64,000 bases of DNA, from the NCBI GenBank assembly GCA_013285595.1, contig JABDHF010000002.1:1-64000 (forward strand), given 5' to 3'. Each line of letters starts with the position of its first letter. Within the stretch, counting starts at the first letter, position 1. Positions 46,656-53,340 of this stretch are shown here, piece after piece. The position numbers were made by a program, and so were the translations under genes. The stretch comes from Bacteroidota bacterium (GTDB taxonomy: Bacteria; Bacteroidota; Bacteroidia; Chitinophagales; Chitinophagaceae). A model generated the notes under the pieces. It saw only the letters and a list, made by a program, of their open reading frames with translations, was not told the DNA's origin and did no database searches.

Positions 46656-47784
46656 GTCAATTTCAGACGCTGAGGGTATTTATGAGAATTATCCAATATT
46701 TCGTTTTATAAAAAGAATAACTTTTTTTACAAGACGAGCGATTGTTTATAAATCGCTTTTGTGGACAATTCTATTTTGCCTTGGTATTCTGTTGGGGTCT
46801 TTATTGGATGGTACGCTCATTTTATCAGGAGAGAATTGGGGGCTTTTACAACATCCGACAATTTGGGCTTTTTTTTTTATTCAAGCAATCGTACCATTTA
46901 GCATAAACTTCTCACTAAAAAGGTTATTTCTTTTCTTGAAGAAAAACGACTTAATCGACTCTGACCTAGATTTAGCAAAATATATTGACGTACTAAAAAC
47001 GTATACAACACGCAGCACTAATTTAAGTAGAATGTGTTACTATCTCCTATTTTGCGTGGGTGTAATTTGTTTTGCTTGGAATTCTTATCAAAATCAGGCC
47101 CCGTATAAATTTGTAGGATTCGATTTTTGGGATTCAATAAATCATCCCTTCGGTTATTGGACAACTAGACTATATAAAATTTATCTGTGGCTGTTTTTCT
47201 TGCCGGCCTTGGTTCACATTCAATTTTCAATATTAATGACGGTAAATAAGCTATTAAAAGAAGTAAAAGCAGGAAATCGTTTGAGGTTAAAACCATATCA
47301 TCAAGACGGATATGGAGGCGTCGGTAGAATCATAAAAATTGTGATTAATCCAGTTATTCCTGTTTTGATTATTTCTTGCTGCGGGGTTATCGGAGTTTTT
47401 ATTATTCATAGAAATTTTGGGATTACACTAGGTATTGGACTTTTAATTCTTAGTTCTCTATTTATTTTCATCTACTTAGTCCCTGCAGTGAAATTGAGAA
47501 AAATAATAATCGCCGAAAAAAAAAGACAACTTACTGAAATAAGCAATACGCAGAACTCAATTTTTTATTCTTTGATTAAAAATAAGCCGGACTTAATGCA
47601 TAGTAACATAGACGTACTAAATGCCTTGGAACCCGTCACAAAGCAAATAAAATCGATTTCAAACTGGCCATATCTTAATTCCGTTATTAAGGTAATTAGT
47701 ATCGTAAATACTCCAATTATCCTGAGTGGAATCAAACAATTAGTACCATTTGCATATGCGATGCTCGGTAATATCAGACACTAA
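46654..47784 (+). CDS. Multi-spanning membrane protein of unknown function
   Basis: This 376-residue protein has about six to seven strongly hydrophobic stretches, for example SLLWTILFCLGILLGSLLDG, MCYYLLFCVGVICFAWNSY and VIPVLIISCCGVIGVFIIH. A basic loop with RLRLKPYHQDGYGGVGRI lies between helices. Long polar C-terminal helices with EKKRQLTEISNTQNSIFYSLI close the protein. No domain is recognised. The gene starts inside a 19-base leader shared with the CDP-alcohol transferase, and converges with it. It diverges from the APC transporter across 95 bp. Whether the neighbours act together is not shown, but the shared leaders suggest co-regulation. Confidence 0.75.
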   Translation: MSISDAEGIYENYPIFRFIKRITFFTRRAIVYKSLLWTILFCLGILLGSLLDGTLILSGENWGLLQHPTIWAFFFIQAIVPFSINFSLKRLFLFLKKNDLIDSDLDLAKYIDVLKTYTTRSTNLSRMCYYLLFCVGVICFAWNSYQNQAPYKFVGFDFWDSINHPFGYWTTRLYKIYLWLFFLPALVHIQFSILMTVNKLLKEVKAGNRLRLKPYHQDGYGGVGRIIKIVINPVIPVLIISCCGVIGVFIIHRNFGITLGIGLLILSSLFIFIYLVPAVKLRKIIIAEKKRQLTEISNTQNSIFYSLIKNKPDLMHSNIDVLNALEPVTKQIKSISNWPYLNSVIKVISIVNTPIILSGIKQLVPFAYAMLGNIRH

Positions 47785-47794
47785 AAATTCTTAG

Positions 47795-48358
47795 TTATTG
47801 CTCAAAAGATAATAGAATTTGTTTCCAATTATAAGTTATCTTATAAACTAAGTTAGATAGAAAGATCAATCCAATCATCCAATAGTAATATTTAAATATT
47901 ACCAAGGGAATTTGTAAGACTTCAGGTGCTTGCAACAAAAGAATAGCGCCTAGCCATACTGGAAGAATTGTTAAGGTCCCCAGTAGTCTTTGCGGAGGAA
48001 ACAATGGTTTGCCATCTAACAAAATATTCCTCATGGACAAAAGAAATACTTCGCGCAATATTGCCAGAGAGCAAGGAAGTATGGGCATTCCTCTAGCTAT
48101 CGCATATGTCAGCGAAATAATAGTCAAAAACTTATCTCCGAATAAATCTAGAATGCCTCCGGTATTACTTGTAGAGGATAGTTTTCTTGCAACAAAGCCA
48201 TCTAACATATCACTAATGCAGGCATAGGAAAGCAGCGCTGTTGAGAAAATATTATTGTGACAATTTAGAGCAATAGTAATAAACCCTAATCCAGCTAACG
48301 CTCTACTTAGTGTTATACTCTGTATTAAAATCAATTTCTTTTGTCGCAGAGAAAGCAT
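47795..48358 (-). CDS. CDP-alcohol phosphatidyltransferase family protein
   Basis: This 187-residue membrane protein has the complete CDP-alcohol phosphotransferase signature DG-x2-AR-x8-G-x3-D-x3-D, read as DGFVARKLSSTSNTGG followed by ILDLFGD, with all four metal-binding aspartates in place. Enzymes of the family (phosphatidylglycerophosphate, phosphatidylserine and cardiolipin synthases) transfer a CDP-activated phosphatidyl group to an alcohol at the inner membrane. Length and hydrophobic profile are normal. Its substrate is not readable. It is downstream of the tyrosine recombinase gene on the same strand with 12 bp between them, and it starts just after a leader element shared with the membrane protein gene at 46654. 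Confidence 0.87.
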   Translation of the reverse strand: MLSLRQKKLILIQSITLSRALAGLGFITIALNCHNNIFSTALLSYACISDMLDGFVARKLSSTSNTGGILDLFGDKFLTIISLTYAIARGMPILPCSLAILREVFLLSMRNILLDGKPLFPPQRLLGTLTILPVWLGAILLLQAPEVLQIPLVIFKYYYWMIGLIFLSNLVYKITYNWKQILLSFEQ

Positions 48359-48359
48359 G

Positions 48360-48378
48360 ATAATAAAGAGTTATCCTT
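48360..48378 (-). promoter_or_regulatory. Shared leader element, CDP-alcohol transferase gene
   Basis: On the minus strand it reads AAGGATAACTCTTTATTAT and overlaps the end of the recombinase gene, whose TAA stop lies inside GGATAA. It is the same 19-base sequence as at 46637-46655. Confidence 0.65.
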
Positions 48379-49336
48379 CATTGGAACAACTAAATATATC
48401 AATAGAGAAATCCTTTCTAGGGTGTTTTGTTCGAAGAATTTGTTTCTGTTTTTCCTTATTGACATGCGTGTAAATTTGTGTAGTCATTATAGAACTATGA
48501 CCTAGCATGGATTGAATGTATTTTATGTCAACATCTTTTTCCAGAAGAAGAGTTGCAAAGGAATGTCTAAAGACATGGGGGGTAACGTGCGTTTGTATTT
48601 TCGCTTTCTTTGATAAGGCACTTACAATATTTCTTATAGACTGATCGGATAGTTTATTGTTGAAGCGATTTACTAAGAAATAGTCATTAGCAGCTTTTAT
48701 TTTGCTATGAGATATTCGCCTATATTTTTTCAAGAGAGTAATAGTCTCTTTATTGCAGATCTGAATAATTCGTTCCTTTTCCCCTTTTCCTTTTATGATA
48801 ACTTGGCCAGAATTCAAGTCAATTTGATTATCCTTGAGGTTCGAAATTTCAGAAACTCTTCCACCAGTCGCAAAGAGCAGTTCGATCACCGCAATATTTC
48901 TTATCTCTGCAAAATATGAATAACAGTTTTTGTCTTCCGACGTTGCATTAGCGTTATATACGGACTTAAAGATGTCGCAAATTTCTTTTATGTTCAGTGC
49001 TCGTGGAAGTTGTTTAGGTTCCTTTATTTTTATCCGCATTTTTCGCAACGGATTCAATGAAACAACATCATCGAATTCTAGATAGTTGAACATAGCTTTG
49101 ATTGTTGCAATCTTTCTTTTTATTGATTTAGCTTTTAGACCTGAGATTACTTCCAGATAATCACGCACCTCAACCTTTGTAATTTTGACAACGTCTATAC
49201 TATAGCCTTTGTCCAACAAGAACTTCTGGAATTGATTTAAATCGGTCTGATATGCCTTTATCGTTTTTGAGCTAAGGTTCTTTTCAAATTTGCAGTGACT
49301 GATAAATTCGCTTGTAGCAATTGGAAGAGTACACAT
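48371..49336 (-). CDS. Tyrosine recombinase/integrase
   Basis: This 321-residue protein has the usual two-domain layout: an N-terminal SAM-like domain beginning EFISHCKFEKNLSSKTIKAYQTDLNQF, and a catalytic domain with the R-H-R-H-Y set visible as ATGGRVSEISNL, VTPHVFRHSFATLLLEK, MLGHSSIMTTQIYTHV. It is XerC/D-like in length rather than phage-integrase-like. It is the only recombinase in the window and may act on the att-like repeats at 36.26, 41.28 and 49.58 kb; that link is inferred. A related leader (GGATAATTCTTTTATTA, about 49352-49370) precedes the gene. Confidence 0.92.
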   Translation of the reverse strand: MCTLPIATSEFISHCKFEKNLSSKTIKAYQTDLNQFQKFLLDKGYSIDVVKITKVEVRDYLEVISGLKAKSIKRKIATIKAMFNYLEFDDVVSLNPLRKMRIKIKEPKQLPRALNIKEICDIFKSVYNANATSEDKNCYSYFAEIRNIAVIELLFATGGRVSEISNLKDNQIDLNSGQVIIKGKGEKERIIQICNKETITLLKKYRRISHSKIKAANDYFLVNRFNNKLSDQSIRNIVSALSKKAKIQTHVTPHVFRHSFATLLLEKDVDIKYIQSMLGHSSIMTTQIYTHVNKEKQKQILRTKHPRKDFSIDIFSCSNEG

Positions 49337-49578
49337 TATAATATTTGTTTAGGTTAATAAAAGAATTATCCCTACAAATATGATATCCCTTATCGTGCCG
49401 TCCTATTGTTATGCCATTACTAGTTTCTGTGGAGCAAATAAATGGTAACAGAATTTGCCATGTAGCTACTTGTATCGTTGTGTTGCAATAACAAAGTAAA
49501 GCGGAACAATACCAGTAAAATCAATACTTGTAGCTGTTTTGAATATTTAATTATAGAAATGGAAAGTAACGGGAGCCG

Positions 49579-49709
49579 CGATACAGAATCTAATCAATTC
49601 CTTGAAACGCACTAAAATCAATGCTCTTCAATTAAAAAAGATTTTGAAGTAACATTATAGCAACAAAAACAAGTCAACCACTAGAAAACAGAAGAAAACA
49701 AAGGAAAGA
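49579..49709 (+). repeat. att-like degenerate repeat, copy 3
   Basis: It has CGATACAGAAT at 49579, GAAACGCACTAAAATCAAT at 49604-49622, and AAAGGAAAGA at 49700-49709. The first-to-last distance of 121 bases is identical to copy 1, and the core differs from copy 1 at a single position. Confidence 0.6.
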
Positions 49710-49819
49710 CACATCCAACTATAAATCAGTTTCTTAGAACTTTTTTACACCATCATTCTAATGGTTTAGATGCAATTTTTATGGTAACAAAAATCGAAGC
49801 TACCTTTAAGATTCAACGC

Positions 49820-49869
49820 TTATTTTAGTTTCTCGCAAATATCTAAAATAAGGTCGGTTCTTATTTTAG
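49820..49869. promoter_or_regulatory. Orphan copy of the Fic operator with a third half-site
   Basis: TTATTTTAG (49820-49828) and CTAAAATAA (49843-49851) are spaced exactly as in the Fic operator at 37676-37707, and a further TTATTTTAG lies at 49861-49869. There is no adjacent Fic gene, so it looks like the remains of a lost Fic cassette. Confidence 0.55.
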
Positions 49870-49918
49870 ATTCCAACTGGAAAACGAATTAACGAAAGCC
49901 ATACCATGCAAGAATTTA

Positions 49919-50668
49919 CTAGATGTTTTTCAGTTTGTTTACCACATTCTTAATATACCAATTGGGCAATTCCTCCTCTGGTACTTGCAAATGGATTTTC
50001 TTGTCTCGATTTACGCGGGCGATCAAATGTGAGCTCTCTTTTGAGTTATCAAACAGATAAGACTTGTAACTCGCCTTTAGCGCATTCAACAATAACCCAA
50101 GAGACCGAGAATATCTCGCTTTGATTTTATCAGCACTCACATGATGGCCGCCTTCAGCTACCCGTGTAGCTACCCTGTCAATATTCAATTTGTAGTTATC
50201 AAGACAAACATAATATAAGTACACTTTATATCCTTGCTCGGTTGCTTTCTTGATAAAGGAAACTTTGTCCTTGTGGCTCATTACAGTTTCAAAAGAAAAA
50301 TCGTTCCCGTTTTCAAGATTAAACTCTCTTAAGAACTCGGATATTATTGCAGCAGAATATTTAGGCGTTATGTCGGTTATAGACTTAACTTTCAGATTGT
50401 TTCTTTCTACAAAAAAGATCGATTTGAGTTTATCAAGATCGGACTTCTCTTTCACAAAAGAAGATTGTTCGAAAAAGTTATAGAGTATTTCTGTATTAGC
50501 TTTGACCCCGTATTTATTTAGACCTATCCCAAGCCCATTTGTAATGCTTCTTTCAATATCATCCGCATTAATATAATAACCAAGATCAACGGTAGAAGGA
50601 AGTAATTGCAGGATTGTTGATTTGCCTGATCCATTAGGCCCTGCGAAAATCCGTAAGCGTTTTTCCAT
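49919..50668 (-). CDS. Zeta toxin-like P-loop kinase, second copy
   Basis: This 249-residue protein starts MEKRLRIFAGPNGSGKSTILQLL and has GYYINADDIERSITNG, DFSFETVMSHKDKVSFIKKA, GYKVYLYYVCLDNYKLNIDRVATRVAEGGHHVSADKIKARYSRSLGLL. It is paralogous to the kinase at 41391-42188 across the whole length but clearly diverged. Its start overlaps the upstream small gene by one base. The ending (EEELPNWYIKNVVNKLKNI) differs from the Lys/Arg-rich tail of the first copy. Family knowledge suggests kinase activity on a nucleotide-sugar or similar substrate. Being present twice in one island suggests plasmid-style addiction or abortive infection. Confidence 0.85.
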   Translation of the reverse strand: MEKRLRIFAGPNGSGKSTILQLLPSTVDLGYYINADDIERSITNGLGIGLNKYGVKANTEILYNFFEQSSFVKEKSDLDKLKSIFFVERNNLKVKSITDITPKYSAAIISEFLREFNLENGNDFSFETVMSHKDKVSFIKKATEQGYKVYLYYVCLDNYKLNIDRVATRVAEGGHHVSADKIKARYSRSLGLLLNALKASYKSYLFDNSKESSHLIARVNRDKKIHLQVPEEELPNWYIKNVVNKLKNI

Positions 50669-50925
50669 TAAGAAAGGGACATGACTTTTTGAATTTTAAC
50701 TTTAGCAGCAACCTTCTTTATTTTACCAATTACTTTAGTAGTTTCATCAGGATTGATACGAACGATCTTACTTCCTCTTACAACAGTTATTGACGCATTA
50801 CTTTTAAATGCTTTTTCTTTTACCATAGAGGGCAGACGCTTTATAGCAATCTTTATTTCCCTTTCAAACAAGGCATCCTTGGATTCAGCTTTTTTGTGTG
50901 CGATTAAATTTGCCGCTTTTTTCAT
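50668..50925 (-). CDS. Small protein preceding the second zeta-like kinase, likely antitoxin
   Basis: This basic protein is 85 residues long. I chose ATG 50925 (protein begins MKKAANLIAHKKAESKDALFE), because a longer frame to 50958 would start inside the promoter. Features are a helical first half (REIKIAIKRLPSMVKEKAF) and a strand ASITVVRGSKIVRI near the middle. It overlaps the kinase start by one base. It does not resemble epsilon antitoxin; its role is inferred from its position, which parallels the gene at 42190-42423. Confidence 0.7.
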   Translation of the reverse strand: MKKAANLIAHKKAESKDALFEREIKIAIKRLPSMVKEKAFKSNASITVVRGSKIVRINPDETTKVIGKIKKVAAKVKIQKVMSLS

Positions 50926-50929
50926 AATA

Positions 50930-50991
50930 TAAAGATACGACATTGTCCGATTTGTCAAGTTGGTTTAAAACAACATCGTGACATAATTTTG
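50930..50991. promoter_or_regulatory. Divergent back-to-back Bacteroidota promoters
   Basis: Minus strand: TTG (50956-50958), 18-base spacer, TATCTTTA (50930-50937), then only 4 bases to the ATG at 50925, so a leaderless antitoxin mRNA. Plus strand: TTG (50960-50962), 21-base spacer, TAATTTTG (50984-50991), an exact TAnnTTTG element for the gene at 51008. The two -33 boxes are one base apart, so the promoters must compete. Confidence 0.65.
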
Positions 50992-51007
50992 CAAAAATAC
51001 CGTTACC

Positions 51008-51784
51008 ATGATTGTAATTACTCGTAAAGACTATCAAGCTGCGATTGAAACTTGCCAATACTCTATGGGAAGTTTAGGGCTAAAGAACTTTATCGATGAT
51101 TTTATACGAGAACACAACTCATCTAATACAGACATTCTTTCCACACTAATGGAATATGTTCTAGAAATTTATCCTGAAGTTGAGGATAGTGATAACTGGG
51201 AAAATTTTCACGAAAAAGACTATAGTAATTTTAATGAAGAGGTTCGTTGGTACGATCAGCCCCAATTACAGTATCTCTATAGTTACTTGGTCTATTTATC
51301 AGAAAAAGAATTTGGATACTTAAATGAAAACGGAGAGGTTGACTACACTCCAAGTAAAATAAAAAAAGTTGCAATAACTAATGGCGATGTTTCTCTAAAA
51401 TCTGATCTATCAAAAGAAAAACTTAGTGCTATTTGTGATTGGCTAATTGAACATAGGCTCATTGAAAAAATCAAGAAAGATGATTTCACAAAAATATTTA
51501 GTTCAATACCACTTGCCAAAATAAATGCGCATATCAAATGGCAAGCAAAATATGGTAATGGCAACGACAACGTCTTATTATTTTACTTATTGGACAGGCT
51601 CTCAACATCTAATGTTGATCCATCTTACACACATACTTGTGTTTTAATAAAGAATCTGTTTACCCTGAGAAATACGCAGAAGTCATTAAGTAAATCTTTC
51701 AACACTTTTAAAGACCTAACCATTGACAAGAGAAAACGCTTAAGAGATTTAGAGAATTTTCTCGATACAATAATTCTCCACTAA
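51008..51784 (+). CDS. Hypothetical protein
   Basis: I do not recognise this 258-residue protein. It is acidic, soluble and probably mostly helical, with aromatic-rich segments (EEVRWYDQPQLQYLYSYLVYLSEKEFGYL) and a charged helical end (STFKDLTIDKRKRLRDLENFLD-like). No signal peptide or membrane segment is seen. A possible winged-helix-like part spans LSAICDWLIEHRLIEKIKKDDF, which could bind DNA, but this is weak. It shares a divergent promoter with the second zeta-like module and lies upstream of the excisionase-like gene, so it may belong to the mobile-element regulation block. Confidence 0.6.
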   Translation: MIVITRKDYQAAIETCQYSMGSLGLKNFIDDFIREHNSSNTDILSTLMEYVLEIYPEVEDSDNWENFHEKDYSNFNEEVRWYDQPQLQYLYSYLVYLSEKEFGYLNENGEVDYTPSKIKKVAITNGDVSLKSDLSKEKLSAICDWLIEHRLIEKIKKDDFTKIFSSIPLAKINAHIKWQAKYGNGNDNVLLFYLLDRLSTSNVDPSYTHTCVLIKNLFTLRNTQKSLSKSFNTFKDLTIDKRKRLRDLENFLDTIILH

Positions 51785-51807
51785 ATCACTTTCTGAACTC
51801 GGACGAT

Positions 51808-51854
51808 AGTGATATTCTAAGAAATATCACTATGCGCTACTATGTTCCACTATG
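51808..51854. repeat. Inverted repeat plus three helically phased direct repeats
   Basis: AGTGATATT (51808-51816) and AATATCACT (51823-51831) form a perfect inverted repeat. It is followed by ACTATG at 51829, 51839 and 51849, exactly 10 bases apart, so the three sites face the same side of the helix. The array sits 75 bp before the excisionase-like gene and could be its binding site. Confidence 0.6.
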
Positions 51855-51930
51855 CCGCAAGATAGCTTCGCACTATAGAATTGATATTGTATATCAGTTC
51901 TGTATTTCGAAACTATAAAATGCTATTTCA

Positions 51931-52230
51931 ATGTGCGAGTTTGAGATTATTCTGAAGAAGCTAAATGTTCTGGAAGAATTAGTTACGACACAAAAGCCTG
52001 TACTTAATATCGATGAATGCGCTCGTTTAACAGGTCTCAGCAAGTCGTACATATATAAGCTAACTTCTTCTAAACGCATACCACATTATACTTCGATGGG
52101 AGGCTCACATCTCTTTTTCAAAAGAGACGAGCTCCTAAACTGGATGACAGCCCACCGTGTACCTACGATGGATGAAATCGAAGCACAGGCAATCAGTTAT
52201 GTGAATAAGACCAAATTGAAAACAAAATAA
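51931..52230 (+). CDS. Helix-turn-helix protein, excisionase type
   Basis: This 99-residue protein has the MerR-like/excisionase HTH pattern LNIDECARLTGLSKSYIYKLTSSKRIPHYTSMGGSHLFFKRDELLNWM in its middle, typical of Bacteroidota mobile elements (HTH_17 group). The N-terminus is a short helix with NVLEELVT and the C-terminus is a polar tail. It is followed after 11 bp by a primase-like gene and then a Pif1-like gene in the same direction, a combination common in integrative elements of Bacteroidota. It may direct excision or regulate the block by binding the phased repeats just upstream. Confidence 0.88.
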   Translation: MCEFEIILKKLNVLEELVTTQKPVLNIDECARLTGLSKSYIYKLTSSKRIPHYTSMGGSHLFFKRDELLNWMTAHRVPTMDEIEAQAISYVNKTKLKTK

Positions 52231-52241
52231 ATAACTAGAAC

Positions 52242-53315
52242 ATGGCGAAGGCAAAGTTAACAACGGAAGACACGCTCTTAAAGTCTGATGGTGGGTTTAA
52301 ATATTTTAAATCATTTTTTCCGCAGCTTAAACTACGTAGTAATGACAATACTAAGTGTATTAGCATTGATAGTCCTTTTCATAATGAAAGACCCAAAAGC
52401 CTAAGTATATATCTACGTTACGGCAAATGGCAATTTAGCGACCATGCCGGGCAAAATTATTGGGGCGATGTCTTCAAGTTTGTTGCTTACACTAAGAAAC
52501 TTAACTACCAAAAAGACTACTATAAAATTCTACAGATAATAAACGAAACTGTTGAAGGACACAACATTCCACAAGAAAGGAGTTCAAATACCAACGAGCA
52601 AATCTCAATTACATATGCTGGTGACTATACCTGCAAAATTTTATTCAAAAAATATTTTGACGAAATATGCGGTAATCTTTCAAATACACAATTCAAAGTT
52701 AAATTAGTTGAAAAAGCAAGATTCTTCGATGAAAACGGAGAAGTTATAGAACTTGAAAGCGACCTTAAGGATAACGAGGAAATATATTTTTCATTTGCCA
52801 ATCCTTATTCAGAGGTAGAACTAATATACAACCCCAGGCAACAGAAATTCTATTACGCTTGTAAAGATGGTGCATTGCCGACAACATACATATTCGGCTG
52901 GTACGAAGCATTGATGCACATGAACTTTTCCTATCCTGACGTTGCTGGCAATTTGATCATAACTAATTCCATCGAAAATACACTGCTAATCCAATCTCTT
53001 GGCTTTCCTGCAATTGGGCTAATTGATGATGTACCAGAAGCATCTGCCTACTTATTGGCTGTCGTATTACCACAGTGCAAAAATGCTCGAATATTTTTTG
53101 ATAGATCAAGTAAACTTAATCAAGCTGCCAAAAGGCTCTCAAGGCAAACTCGAATACCCATTATTGAATTTAGCCAGGAGATGATGGGGTATGTAGAAGA
53201 TATCACAAATGCAGATAAGACAATGCAGGTGGAGATTTCAGCCTACCACCAATGGATTGATGCTGACCATGTGGGCGAATATTTATCTCAATTTATGAAT
53301 TACACAGAAATTTAA
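52242..53315 (+). CDS. Degenerate DnaG-type primase (CHC2-like and TOPRIM-like)
   Basis: This 357-residue protein has a segment that aligns in pattern with the CHC2 zinc domain of DnaG-type primases: ISIDSPFHNERPKSLSIYLRYGKWQFSDHAGQNYWGDVFKFV, but the zinc-binding Cys and His residues are absent. The C-terminal part has a TOPRIM-like layout (LIITNSIENTLLIQSLGFPAIGL and then IFFDRSSKLNQAAKRL), in which the usual EG and DxD acidic residues are only partly kept. This is the usual mobile-element primase of Bacteroidota that retains the fold and may be inactive or use a different mechanism. It sits 11 bp after the HTH gene and 25 bp before the Pif1-like gene. Confidence 0.7.
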   Translation: MAKAKLTTEDTLLKSDGGFKYFKSFFPQLKLRSNDNTKCISIDSPFHNERPKSLSIYLRYGKWQFSDHAGQNYWGDVFKFVAYTKKLNYQKDYYKILQIINETVEGHNIPQERSSNTNEQISITYAGDYTCKILFKKYFDEICGNLSNTQFKVKLVEKARFFDENGEVIELESDLKDNEEIYFSFANPYSEVELIYNPRQQKFYYACKDGALPTTYIFGWYEALMHMNFSYPDVAGNLIITNSIENTLLIQSLGFPAIGLIDDVPEASAYLLAVVLPQCKNARIFFDRSSKLNQAAKRLSRQTRIPIIEFSQEMMGYVEDITNADKTMQVEISAYHQWIDADHVGEYLSQFMNYTEI

Positions 53316-53340
53316 ACAATAGAAAAATCAAGCACTAAAT

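Larger units (their letters stand above)
49337..49918. other. Intergenic region between recombinase and second zeta-like kinase
   Basis: This AT-rich stretch of 582 bases has no gene. It holds the third att-like repeat and, at 49820-49869, a copy of the Fic operator with a third half-site. No Fic reading frame remains next to it. Confidence 0.6.
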
